Translations under genes and position numbers: made by a program | The notes under the pieces: generated by a model | What the model was told of the DNA's origin: nothing | Databases searched by the model: none | The model's input: only the letters and a program-made list of their open reading frames with translations | Shown here: positions 54,261-64,000 of the stretch, piece by piece | Position numbering within the stretch: position 1 is the stretch's first letter | How the letters are laid out: each line of letters starts with the position of its first letter | Source of the DNA: Dryococelus australis | Taxonomy: Eukaryota; Arthropoda; Insecta; Phasmatodea; Phasmatidae | Assembly (NCBI GenBank): GCA_029891345.1 | Contig: CM057002.1 | Location: 19,792,295-19,856,294, forward strand | DNA length: 64,000 nt | Direction: 5' to 3'

Positions 54261-55010
54261 TAGCGATATACCGAACCAGTTCATTCCAAAGAGCTAGGTC
54301 ACTCGCTCTCGCTCTTGGCGGAGAGTCGTTCATAAGAGTCGTTCGAAAGAGTCACCTCGTTCGCGAGTCAGTCGGGTCTCAAAGAGTCGAGAGTACAGAT
54401 GCGAAGAGCGGCTCGCATCACTGCGCTGATGTCAAGACTTGCGATCGCATGATACATGGCATTATCTGCTAAGTTTATGGTATTGTAATTATTTTCGTAA
54501 AATTTTTGTTGTTTTTGAATTCATTCAAAAATTTTAAATATAGAATGATAATGTCTTTAATTTTAACATTTTTACTAGAGGGGAAAAAATTCTTGGTACA
54601 TTGAAATTTGTAGAAAACTCGAGAGCGCCCAGTGAACGATATTTACGAAATCTTCCAAAACTATTTTGATGTCTCAATATTAGAAAAATAATTAATGAAA
54701 ATATTTTGAAAACATCGCGCTTATTATGCTTGAGTGCTTTTGTCCAGCTTAGAAATACATGGCCACATTCATAGTATTGCGTGCTCGTAAAAAGAGGAGA
54801 TACGCCTTTTGAATGATACACTGGTAGTTTTGTTTACTCTCCCGAGCCGACGAGCTGTCGCCGTTCGGGCTGATGGAGCGGAGCGAATCGCCGAGCTTAA
54901 CTCTCATAATTCATGAATCATTCGACTCTTTAAAGAAGAGCAACTCGCGAGTCGCTCTCGACAGCGAGTCGTTCGTTTTGAACGACTCGTTCGCGAACGA
55001 CCCATCACTA
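54261..55010. mobile_element. hAT-type MITE, 750 bp, GTCGTTCG-rich ends
   Basis: Right terminus GAACGACCCATCACTA, left TAGCGATATACCGAACC. The flanks CTTTCACC (54253-54260) and CTGTCAAC (55011-55018) agree at six of eight positions. Subterminal GAGTCGTTC and CGCGAGTC words are repeated many times in both orientations. Confidence 0.7.
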
Positions 55011-55028
55011 CTGTCAACCCTTCTCAGG

Positions 55029-55092
55029 GAGCCGCGTTAGCACAGTGGTTTAGAGTTCTGGCTTCCAACCGAGGTAATCATTACTTCTCAGG
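55029..55092 (+). mobile_element. tRNA-like SINE head, different type
   Basis: GAGCCGCGTTAGCACAGTGG and TTAGAGTTCTGGCTTCCAACCG: A-box-like, then cut before a B box. Distinct from the main SINE. Confidence 0.45.
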
Positions 55093-55115
55093 TTCTTAGC
55101 TATGTAAACTTTACA

Positions 55116-55349
55116 TAGAGACCCGCAAAATTCGCGTTATTATTTGGGGACACGCTAAAACTTCAAATGCACGTACCTTTGCAATAAGTTTGTAATTGGA
55201 CCTTTCTTTATTTGACAGGGCGTGGGAAACTCTGCGTTTATAAATGAACACTTCACAATTGTGTAGTTCAATCACGTGCATTCCAGTCCAAAACTGTGAA
55301 GTTTATACTGGGGGCAAATAAGAACGCGAATTTTGCAGGTGCGGGAACA
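55116..55349 (+). mobile_element. hAT-type MITE family B, shortened
   Basis: Ends TAGAGACCCGCAAAATTCGC and GCGAATTTTGCAGGTGCGGGA. Flanks degraded. Confidence 0.65.
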
Positions 55350-55451
55350 ATATAAAATTAGAAGAAAGGAACATATTATACAGGACTTGTAAAAGCGCTC
55401 ACTTTGCTGTGACCAGCATATTCTTATAAATACTTAACACTTGCTTACGCT

Positions 55452-55640
55452 GGGGCCACTGTGGCCGAGCGGTTTGACTACTAGCCTCTCACCAAGGTGA
55501 ACCGGGCTCAATGCCCAGCTGGGTCACTCCCGAATTTTCGCAAGTGCGAATCGCGCTGGACAATGCCGCTGGTCGGTGGGTTTTCTCGGGGATCTCCCGT
55601 TTCCCCCGCCCTTGTGTTCCGGCGCTGCTGCTCCAAACCC
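55452..55640 (+). mobile_element. tRNA-derived SINE with well-kept head
   Basis: GGGGCCACTGTGGCCGAGCGG head, GGTGAACCGGGCTCAATGCC (B box with one change), GTCACTCCCGAATTTTCGC and the common body up to GTTCCGGCGCTGCTG. Tail missing. Confidence 0.85.
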
Positions 55641-56436
55641 GGAATCTCGACCAAATAATGCCTTTTAGCGGCCTCGACCACGTTGCGGCGGTCGTAAGTA
55701 TTGCTGAAATTAGTGTTTTTGGAAATGCGTCTATGTATTCACGCAAGAAGATGAATATGGAACTTTGTGATCAGATTTGGTTGTATCGGAAATTAGTTGG
55801 TACTACTGGCGACATGCATATTCTTGGTCATGTGGAATTGTTTTTCAATCCGTCATTATATATTATATATTTTTTTAAATTTTAAATCCGTGATTATGTG
55901 TTATGTATTTTTTTTTTAAATCCGTGATTATATATTACGTATTTTTTATTTGTAAATAAAGGTTTCGTAGGTACAAAATTTACTGTGGCCTTTTTTTTTT
56001 CTTCGTATTTTTTATATTCCTTTCCTTTATATTTAAAAGGAGGTGTATTGAGGGGGGAATATTTTAACATTTATTTTATGCTATTAAATATACGGAGTGA
56101 TATAAATACACATCAAGGACGTCACATTAGATACTCAAAAAGTGCACCCTTCAAAAATCCTATTATTAAAATTAATAGTGAAATTAATGAAGCTTCCTTA
56201 GGGAAACATCCAACATGGTAAACAGAAATATATATAAATAACATTATATTGATAAAAGACATGCAAGATGAGTTAAATTTATTCCCCCCTCCCCCTATTT
56301 TCCTCAAGAAGTGTTAAAGTCGATCAAAATGCGAAATGCAGACACCTTTGGATTCAAGTACGTCACTGACGAATAGTAAATGTGCTGCCTCTCAGAATCA
56401 CACTTGATCCATAATAAAACAAGCCGTAGTCATACT
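55641..56436. other. No secure gene
   Basis: Includes a 35-bp AT-rich repeat with core AAATCCGTGATTAT (three units, about 55846-55950). Frames here are AT-driven. Confidence 0.35.
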
Positions 56437-56838
56437 ATAGGCTTTCCACGGTAAACTGAGCAATTTTGGAAGCTCTGCTTCAGATATATTTTTATGCGTA
56501 TTATGTATTCTTCCGCTATATGTGGAATCAACATTGCCACGTGCCTGATCCCTTTATTCACACGTCGGCTAAGTAAAACTTTGAAATTATTTTACAAGTT
56601 TTACAAACATTTAAAAAAATCAAAAGTAAAATAAATCATTTCGGTAATTGCAAATGTTTATATACTACTTTTATCTCGGCGTTCAGTTTCGGAACTACTT
56701 TCCCCCGCGTCGTTTCCAACTTCACTGGACTTGGACTCATGCCAGTCATTGTTCCTGTTCAAGTATGTGCAGACAGGGGTAGTGACATTTTTGAAAAGTT
56801 GGTTTCATAAGTGCTCACTTTACGTAGAACAGCCTTTA
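56437..56838 (+). mobile_element. MITE family D, full length
   Basis: TATAGGCTTTCCACGGTAAA and TGCTCACTTTACGTAGAACAG. Confidence 0.7.
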
Positions 56839-56866
56839 GTTCTGTTCCCAGCGTCATTCTAGGAAG

Positions 56867-57113
56867 TGAGTGAGTGAGTGAAGAAAGTTAGTCGGCTCTG
56901 AACAGCGAGGTCTGGAGAGCCGATGAGGGTAATTGAAGCGAATATGGAGCGGCGCCGGAATGAAGGAGATTCGCCGAGAAATCCCGCCGACCAGCGGCAG
57001 CGTCCGGCGCGATTCGCGCTTGCGAAAATTCGGAAGTGACCCGGCCGGGGATTGAGCCCGGTTCGCCTTGGTGGGAGGCGAGCAAGCTGATCGCTCAATC
57101 ACCGCGGCTCCTA
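56867..57113 (-). mobile_element. tRNA-derived SINE, near full length
   Basis: Tail of repeated GTGA (GTGAGTGAGTGAGTGAAG), GAGGTCTGGAGAGCCGATGA, complete body, intact B box (GGATTGAGCCCGGTTCGCC on the plus strand) and head to CACCGCGGCTCC. Best reference copy in the window. Confidence 0.85.
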
Positions 57114-57350
57114 TTCGAGAAAGTGCGTTAGAAGTTTGATGTAGACGGAATGTGATCTGTAGATCCGGGCGAGGATAACAGTCTCGATTTTTACTACTTG
57201 GCCGTGATTTTCCAGTTCCACAAGACTGCCGTAATAAAACACTCCTGCTTCCGAGCTGTTGAACTCTTCGGCCAGTTCCATTAAAACCCGACAATCACCC
57301 TGGAAGTTCGGCCGCCAAAAAATCACGAAGGCATCTTCTTATTTGCGGGC
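57114..57350 (-). CDS. Candidate coding exon, unknown protein
   Basis: A minus-strand frame from about 57345 reads EDAFVIFWRPNFQGDCRVLM, then ELAEEFNSSEAGVFYYGSLV and ELENHGQVVKIETVILARIY, with codon use and amino-acid balance much better than neighbouring frames. The order (hydrophobic strand, FW, C, ELAEEF helix, second strand) loosely recalls a thioredoxin-type fold, but no CxxC pair is present and I would not assign it. A possible acceptor (CCCGCAAATAAG) lies at about 57346. The frame runs to the edge of the SINE, which may have replaced its donor or stop. Confidence 0.4.
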
Positions 57351-57686
57351 GAGTGTCAAATAGAGGAATAAACTTTTTTTATACGGAAGTATAGTTAGCT
57401 GGCCGTTAAACGTGCACGTTAGGAATCAGACTTTAAAAAATAACGCTTCTGCTCGGAACTACATTTGCTTTAACGTAAACAACTTATTGGAGCAGTTACA
57501 GTAATGACAAGCAGTTATACGCTCGAACTTCTTATAAAAAGTTCGTTTTAAAGTTGTTAAATATTTTAAATGGCCTTTGCGTTCGCGTGAGGTCCATGGG
57601 AATCCAAAATTTTACAGACGGCAAAAGTATGCACGTAAAGTGGTCAAAAAGAAGATCCCGAGTACGATTTTAGGAACATTCTCAGT

Positions 57687-58092
57687 TAAAGATTGTTCCT
57701 TTTGAAATCAACCTTACAAAAAAGTCACTGCCCCTGCCTAACAGGAGCACTGAGTGGCATGCGCCCATTAAAGTTTGTAACGATGGATGGAAAGCAGTCC
57801 CGTATCTTAACGTCAAATAAAAAGCGCCAGATAACCATTTGTGATTACTTAAATTATTTCTTGCGCTTCCCGTTTTTTTCTTAATGCATCAAAATGTAAA
57901 ATTAAGCACATTTGTAAAATATTTACTTTTCTAATAATTTCGCAGTTTCACTTCGCCGACGCATGAATAAAGTGATGAGGCTCGTGGCAACGTTAATTTT
58001 AGATGCGATGGAAGAATACACAACGTGCATGCAATTAGATCCTGCGCAGGGTTTTTCAAAAGCGCTCATTTTATCGTGAACGATCTATAAGA
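57687..58092 (-). mobile_element. MITE family D
   Basis: Left end degraded (TTGTTCCTTTTGAAATCAACC). Right end GCGCTCATTTTATCGTGAACG. Confidence 0.65.
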
Positions 58093-58288
58093 GTTCTATG
58101 CACGTGGAGTTGCTATGGCCATTCGTGGCAAGAAGCGAAATAGCGATAAGGGCGACGCCGACCAGCGTACATATCGCCCCGACGTATTCACACTCAGGTT
58201 ATGAAAAGGTGCGCGGTGTTCCGTCGGGTAGCTGGAACCATGGGACTTTAAAGCGGCAACACTGTCATTTTATTTGTCCAAAGTCTGT

Positions 58289-58692
58289 ATAGGCTGTTCA
58301 TGGTAAAATGAGCATTTTTGTAATCAACCTTTAAAAAATCTCGCTGCTCCTACCTGCGTGTATGCGCCCGGTTAAGTTGGCAGCGACGGGAGGAAAGTAG
58401 TTCCGTATTTTGACGTCGAATTAAAAGTGTCAGGTAAACAGCATGTGAATACCGAAATTATTTCTTTTACTGTCTGTTTTTAATGTATAAACTGTAAGTT
58501 CAATAGTTAGCTAATTTGAAAAATATGTACGTTTGTGATAGTCTCATAGTTTTACTTGACCGACGCATGGATAAAGTGACCAGGTCCACGCCAGTGTTAA
58601 TTTCACATATGGCGGAAGAATACACAATTTCCGTACAAGTAGAACTTAAGCAAGGATTTAAAAAGTGCTCGGTATACCGTCAACAGCCTACA
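58289..58692 (-). mobile_element. MITE family D, full length
   Basis: TATAGGCTGTTCATGGTAAA and CTCGGTATACCGTCAACAGCC. Confidence 0.75.
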
Positions 58693-58717
58693 GCGAAGCT
58701 CAGTACATGTCCGTGCG

Positions 58718-58948
58718 CTAGTTTCGAGGGTTTCCAGCCAGTATATTTGCGATAAGGCAGAGTAAAAGGCAGTTTTTAGCTCTGTTGGAAAGCTCGGAAA
58801 TAGTGTTTGTAAGGTGCGTTGTATCTTGAAAGTAGTCTTCGTAACTCGCCTCAGATATATTATCTTTCCGTATATCAGTACATGCGACGCATATAAAGAA
58901 GTTTCCTACCAAAAACGTGAATTTCAAACACTCTGCACTGCAGTTCAA
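58718..58948 (-). CDS. Candidate small secreted-type ORF between two MITEs
   Basis: 76 codons from ATG 58948 to a TAG at 58718-58720. The start MNCSAECLKFTFLVGNFFIC looks like a signal peptide or membrane segment, followed by a mixed polar region (DIRKDNISEASYEDYF) and a Leu/Cys-rich stretch (NRAKNCLLLCLIANILAG). It fills the only non-repeat DNA between two D MITEs. No family recognised, and a chance ORF is possible. Confidence 0.3.
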   Translation of the reverse strand: MNCSAECLKFTFLVGNFFICVACTDIRKDNISEASYEDYFQDTTHLTNTISELSNRAKNCLLLCLIANILAGNPRN

Positions 58949-58961
58949 GCTCCAGACACAT

Positions 58962-59369
58962 ACAGGCTGTTCACGGGGAAATGATCACTTTCGAAAGCCC
59001 TGCTAGCACGATGTGTATTCTTACTTTTTATGTGACATTAACATTGTCACAGGCCTCATCACTTTATTCATCCATCGGTGCAGTGAAGTTGTGACATTAT
59101 TAGAAAAGGAAATATTTTTCAAATCTGCTCAGTTTTGCTCTTTGATACATTAAAAAAGACAGAAGGCGAAATAATTAACTTAAGTCGTCACAGATAGTTA
59201 CCTAACACTCTTTAATCGATGTAGTTATATGAAACTACTTTCCCTCAATCGTGACCAACTTTATTGGGTGCATTACTGGGTCCATTAAAATATATGCAGG
59301 TATAGGAGCAGTGACATTTTTAGAATTTGATTTCAAAAGTGCTGACTTTATTGTGAACGACCTTTAACC
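58962..59369 (+). mobile_element. MITE family D, full length
   Basis: CAGGCTGTTCACGGGGAAAT and GTGCTGACTTTATTGTGAACG. Confidence 0.7.
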
Positions 59370-60135
59370 TTGTTAACCCAATGTACTACAGTACAAGAAA
59401 AAAACTGTACGAAATTATAAAAAAGAACTGAAAAAAATCTGTCTACATATGCTCGTTAAATTTCAGATACCGTTCAATTTTCAGCGGTATCATTGTCTTA
59501 TGTAAATTCGCTTGTTTTTTTTTTTTTAATCTGTTTTTACATTGTTTAAAGTGAGACAACGCAAAAAAAAAAATGCGGCCGTTTCGCTGTGTATTATCAA
59601 GAAATTAAAATATTTCAGAATTTTCTTTGTGAAGCGGAATTTCAACAGAAACCAAAACAACTGCAGTTTGTGATTCCAAGCTCTTATCACATTCCCACTT
59701 AAGAAATTTTTTTACAAAGCATTTCCATGACTGCGACGCACGCGAAATTCGTGTTTCTGGAAACCTTGAGAGTGTTTGGAAGTGGTTGTCGCCTATTAAG
59801 GCACGTTATATTCTCATGTTTGAAGGTTCTGGTGTAAAGGGCTTCCCCCAACAGCCACGTGGATGATAGTTTCCTGTTTGTATCGGAGACAAACGCTTCG
59901 TTTAGCCTCGGCACATTGTTCTTCTCTGAAACCCGGCACTCTCGGAAACACGAGCCTGCTCCGCGTTTTGTATTTGTACAGACTATTAGTTCCTTTTCGG
60001 TTTAGTCGTTAAGAATCGCTTTTCCGTAAATTAACTGCATGTTTACGTAAAAGTTTCCGCGAATTAAGAGATTACGTAAGAGGGTCCGTGAATTAAGAGT
60101 GGGATGGACCCCCGCATTTTCTGTGAAATAGTTAT
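59370..60135. other. No secure gene
   Basis: A minus-strand frame at 59914-59699 (PRLNEAFVSDTNRKLSSTWL...) is moderately protein-like but has no clear splice sites or domain. The rest is AT-rich. Confidence 0.3.
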
Positions 60136-60139
60136 TTGC

Positions 60140-60540
60140 GCGAGTACACGCATTTTGGTAAATAATTGTTCTGCGAATACGACTTTTTGTCAGAAAAGAT
60201 AAAAAAAAAAAAATTATCTATGACCCTATGTAATATTAAGTGTATTTTTTGAGAGAAAAAAATCGCGAAAACGGTCAAATATCGTATTTTTAAAAGCTCG
60301 CCTATGCAGTTTACTTAAGCGGCAAGAGAAAAGTACAAAGATACGGGCGTAGTTTAATCTGTGGTATTCCATCGCGTGTAATAAAACCCCACTGTTGCAG
60401 ATATAAATCTGCACAGTACAGCGTCACGACGGAAACACTGCACGCCTTGCGCTTAGGAGCGACGAGGCGCTAGGCGTGCTTGTTAGTTTCGCCCGTATGG
60501 CTCCTTCGCTTCTTGACCTTGGACGCGGAGTTACCGCAGG
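60140..60540 (-). repeat. Repeat K, uninterrupted copy (empty site of Polinton 2)
   Basis: Read on the minus strand it matches 16191-16235 joined directly to 26270-26640. The target equivalent is at 60477-60482 (CAAGCA on the minus strand, against CACGCA). No bases are missing or added at the junction beyond one six-base target copy. Confidence 0.8.
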
Positions 60541-60639
60541 GGTCCATCGCACTCCTAAAACGAATAATTTCAACAACGTAGGTATCTGCAATGACGTAGT
60601 GAGTGAAAATAAATTAATAGATTTGGGCGACTCTTACCG

Positions 60640-60845
60640 TCCATTTTTTGAAAGACGTTGAGAGTAAAGCGAGGTGAGCATGGATCATAGGCCGGAATGC
60701 AAGGACGGGGGAAACGGGATACCCCGAGAAAACCCATCGACCAGCGGCATCGTCCGGTACGATTCTCAAACGCGAAAATCCAATGGCGACCCCACTGGGA
60801 ATCGAACCCGATTCACTCTGGTGTGAGGCGAGTGTTCTAATGACG
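60640..60845 (-). mobile_element. tRNA-derived SINE
   Basis: GAGAGTAAAGCGAGGTGAGC, body, and a well-formed B box (GGGAATCGAACCCG on the plus strand). The head is cut by the next MITE. Confidence 0.8.
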
Positions 60846-61097
60846 CAGAGCTCTGAAAAATTCGCGGATTCATTTCCGGACAAGATGGAATTTAAAAAAA
60901 AAATCGCACTTTTATATTACTTGTTCAATGTTTTCAGACACGCTGGAGAACGCTGGGCCAATAACAAACGTACATGGATATTGTGGTCCAGTAGCGTCTT
61001 CCACTGTAACATGAAGTAGCCAAATGAGCAATGGATATCCTCATAACTATACACAAGGCTGTGTAGTCGTGGCATCGCGAATTTTTTCAGGTCTTTA
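60846..61097 (-). mobile_element. hAT-type MITE family A2
   Basis: CAGAGCTCTGAAAAATTCGC and GCGAATTTTTTCAGGTCTTTA. Flanks only partly alike (TAATGACG, GCAAAACG). Confidence 0.7.
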
Positions 61098-61124
61098 GCA
61101 AAACGTGTGATTTTATTTTTACTA

Positions 61125-61460
61125 TGGAAAGAACACACGGTTACATCAAAATTTTCTGAAGCCCTGCTCAAGTGATACATGTAGGATACTCCTTTGCTCG
61201 TGCAAACAGGGCTTAAAGTATAGAAAATTACACCAAAGAGACAACACACCGTATTCGTACGCACTCAGTTTAATATTAATTGGCATGAGAACTACTTCTT
61301 ACTAGGCATTACTAATACACGTATTTTCTATTTGTATTTATTCATAATAACATTATATATAAAATATAGTAATTTATACATAAAGTATAAATCAAATTTC
61401 AATTAAAAATTACGTCTATGTTAACAGATCTATAAAACGTGTGCGATACATGATATATTA
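61125..61460 (-). mobile_element. MITE family E, right part lost
   Basis: GGTTACATCAAAATTTTCTG, CACACCGTATTCGTACGCAC and TTCTTACTAGGCATTACTAA follow the order of the E copy at 9149-9583. Confidence 0.6.
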
Positions 61461-61495
61461 TCACGGATACATACATAATAATCTTCTTACATAAC

Positions 61496-61867
61496 CTGAA
61501 GCACCATTTCCAACTCGTCAACACGAATCATACGAGAACTGATTAGCTTTAAATGGAGTAGGCTGCCGTACCCAGGGAAGAAGCAGCAATGGAATGCATA
61601 CTGAAAAGTAAATCGGAGCACACGGAGAGAATCCGCACACCTCCCAAAATCCGAAATATGTCCGATGGGGCTAATGATTGAAACGACGAAGTTAATCGCG
61701 GAGACCGACCGACGTCTAGCCACTGTGAAACGCGAGGGTAAAGTATTTCGGTGTACTTTTATTTCGTCGACGGTCCCACATGTTAAAGGCTTCATATGGC
61801 AGAAGGCTAGTTTTGTGTGAGGCACAGAACAGGCGAAGCATTGAGCGGGCAACGCTGGAAGGCGCAT
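61496..61867 (-). CDS. Candidate first coding exon, unknown protein
   Basis: Minus-strand ATG at 61867 opens 124 codons that end at a good donor CTTCAG|GTTATG (exon end 61496). The product has a Cys-containing start (MRLPALPAQCFACSVPH), an Arg-rich turn (FTVARRRSVSAINF), a hydrophobic stretch (VVSIISPIGHI) and an acidic end (RVDELEMVLQ). Codon use is balanced and GC-leaning. No domain recognised. Three minus-strand exon candidates (here, 58718 and 57114) could belong to one gene, but phases do not prove it. Confidence 0.35.
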
Positions 61868-62978
61868 AAACTAAGACATCGACCTAACGTACAATAAAGT
61901 GTTTTGGAAGTGCAGCGTGGCCAGTATAGGACTTAGAGCAACTGTTCTGTCATTTTACCGGGTAAGAGTCTGTGGCAGTTTTCAGTGAAGCTGTTATACT
62001 AGTTTAACATATATATATATATATGGTAAGAATGTTTTGATATACAACGTTCTGACACGTGGTGTACTGAAAGCGCCATTCATTTGTAGTGTGAAATTTG
62101 TGTTCTTTTCTCAGGCGAATAGCGGTGGCGTAACGCATATATTTGAGAACGCCCCCGTGCCAAATGAGTAAAGCTGGGGTCCGATGATTTCCCCCGGGGA
62201 AAAAAAAGTGAGACTTAAAAAATTACTGAAAGGTTACTTTTGGAGCATTTTCGTGGCTGTATCAACGTGGATTCGTGTTCTGTTACTGTGTATAGCGGAT
62301 TGTTTGCGCGTTTCTGTTCCAAGTTGTTTCCATGGAATCTTAAACCCATTTTTTTTTTCCACCGATTAATTTTAACAGATGTTCTGTAATAGATTTACAG
62401 TAGGTAAACTAATAAATTCACTTTTTCAGTTCACGAATAATAACATATTATTTCGAAGACTAATGACGCACGTCGAGAACAATGTGTGGTTAATGCAGAT
62501 CTTCAAAAAACTGCTAGTCTTCCCAAATAGCTATATATTGTTTCGACCAAATTTGAAGTCTGGAATATCACCATTCATAATCAATTTTTTGCGTCTGAAT
62601 AACATCAAAATATGATATTTTATGTCCCCTTTAATCGCCATCAACCGACAAGTATTCAAATAACTGGTTTATCCCATGCCATTCTTCGTCATTATTTATG
62701 AATTTTTATTACGAAATATTACATTTTCGTGAAGCCACACGAGACCGAACCCATCACCCACAAAAATAATTACCATATATTAACTGATAGTTACACAAAG
62801 TAATAATTTCCTAAAACATAAGGGAATTCTCTCAAATCCTCCGACATTATCAATAAATTCATACCACGCATCCTGACGATTCCTGAAAGTAAAGCAGCAT
62901 TCTTTTCACATTCAACATGTCGCCACACAGTACACATGCCTGGAACGAAACGCGAGAAAATATTTCACATGCATCGTT
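61868..62978. other. No gene seen
   Basis: Short (TA)n near 62009-62023. Frames at 62184-62369 and 62379-62615 are unsupported. AT-rich. Confidence 0.4.
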
Positions 62979-63388
62979 ATAGGCTATTCACGGAAAAATG
63001 AGCACTTTTGAAAGCCCTGCTTAAGATATACTTGTATGCACGTTGCGTGTTCTTCCGCCTTAAGTAATATGAACATAGTCATGTGTCTCATAACTTTATT
63101 CGTGCATCCGACGAGTGAAACTGTGAAATTATTAGTGAAGTAAATGTTTAACAAATGTGCTAAATTTTACTCTCTCGATTAGTAACAAAACAGAAAGCGA
63201 AATAAATAATTTGAGTTATCACAGATGGTCACCTAACACTTTTCATTCGACGCTAAGATACGGAATTACTTCGCATCCATCGTTACCAACTTGACTGGGC
63301 GCATGTTAAAATATACGCAGGTAGGAGCAGTTACTTTTTTCTGAGGTTGATCTCAAAAGTGCTCACTTTTTCGTGAACAGCCTTTACC
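62979..63388 (+). mobile_element. MITE family D, full length, well preserved
   Basis: TATAGGCTATTCACGGAAAA and GCTCACTTTTTCGTGAACAGCC, with all D internal blocks in order (CTTAAGATATACTTGTATGC, TTATTCGTGCATCC, CCATCGTTACCAACTT). Confidence 0.8.
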
Positions 63389-63965
63389 TTCCTGTACGCC
63401 GGTGTCATGCGCATCTGTACAGCAATGCCCTCTGCCGCGCTACCCGCAACATACCCAGCAGCTACTCGAACATAACGCCGACCTGAGAGGGCGTCTCGTT
63501 TAGGACAGGGTGATGCACGAAGAATCGGGAGGAAAATTTCTGCCGCTAGTCTTCTACGCCATACACATACATGGTAAAAGTTCACACGTGACTTATGGTT
63601 TTAAAAAAGTATATTTATAAACTTTCAATTTTGTTTGGGGAACGCTAGGCGTACCCCAAAGGCGTAAATATACCCGGAACAGGTTCAGTATTCCCTACAA
63701 AAATGACTTCAATGTCAGACAAATTGCAGTGCAGTTTTAGCTGCGCGAAGATGGGAACATCATAGCATACAGCTCGATTTCATTGAACTATTACTTTTTT
63801 TTTTTAAGAAAGCCTCTTTCAAGCAGGACAGAAGCTGCAAGCTGTTATTTCATTCGGGTCAGAGTTTACGTTTTACGTCACGCAGTTGCAAAGAGACTGT
63901 TGAAGACGACGCAATTCCGTAGTACACAGTGATACATGCTCGGGTCTCATGTGTTTGTATCGGCG
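63389..63965. other. No secure gene
   Basis: A GC-richer block (63395-63560) borders the D element, as at 5390-5600. The minus-strand frame there starts within the MITE and is not supported. Confidence 0.3.
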
Positions 63966-64000
63966 ACTGGACTCGAACCATGACCCGGCCGGGCTTCTCG
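63966..64000 (-). mobile_element. Start of a SINE or tRNA-like sequence at the window edge
   Basis: CTGGACTCGAACCATGACCC carries a B-box complement, followed by GGCCGGGCTTCTCG. Cut by the window end. Confidence 0.5.

Noticed and set aside
60226-60414. Frame similar to that at 26332-26538
   Set aside because: Both are in the K repeat. Similar DNA explains the similar frames, and there are differences in length and ending.

Overview
This is eukaryotic, repeat-dominated DNA, most likely from a large insect (or other arthropod) genome. It is AT-rich, has no operons and no long open reading frames, and is full of nested transposable elements, (AT)n, (CA)n, (GA)n and (TAA)n microsatellites, tRNA-derived SINEs and many small terminal-inverted-repeat elements (MITEs). 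Two large virus-like Polinton/Maverick elements and a DUF4817-type transposase fragment, both common in arthropod genomes, point the same way. I cannot name the species.

Layout. (1) 1-4909 is the right end of a decayed Polinton. It holds a broken protein-primed family-B DNA polymerase (about 513-2425) read toward a right terminal inverted repeat (about 3785-4909), and it sits inside a MITE of the family I call D. (2) 4910-16229 is a dense MITE field (families A, B, C, D, E), with a SINE, a fold-back SINE pair and two long dinucleotide tracts. (3) 16236-26263 is a second Polinton, apparently complete at both ends: 10,028 bp, about 1.8-2.1 kb terminal inverted repeats, and a perfect 6-bp target duplication CACGCA. 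Its interior keeps only an integrase with changed catalytic residues, a small overlapping partner reading frame and a minus-strand nonapeptide-repeat protein, so it is a deletion derivative. A 296-bp hAT-type MITE is inserted in the integrase. The repeat in which this Polinton landed (family K) has an uninterrupted copy, the equivalent of an empty site, at about 60140-60540. (4) 26270-38240 holds more MITEs, a short ORF beside two GC-rich hairpins, and candidate exons of a minus-strand host gene (30361-33434). (5) 38300-38620 is a GC-rich TATA promoter with a non-coding first exon ending in a consensus splice donor on the plus strand. A possible plus-strand coding exon lies at 45790-45956. (6) 38720-64000 is again a MITE and SINE field with two GC-rich islands, a 120-bp-TIR DUF4817 element (52162-53040), a 750-bp hAT MITE (54261-55010), and three minus-strand stretches that look like exons (57111-57350, 58718-58948, 61496-61867).

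Most small elements end in TAGGG/CAGRG-type termini and have 8-bp target duplications, which I read directly at many sites. They are therefore hAT-type MITEs. Others (D, E) have TA-rich targets and share terminal sequence with each other, and G and H are bounded by TTAA. Nesting gives a relative history: K repeat, then Polinton, then hAT MITE; E before B; C before B; B before A2; D before the first Polinton. Family letters are mine. All coordinates come from reading the sequence by eye, and divergent element edges may be off by a few bases.
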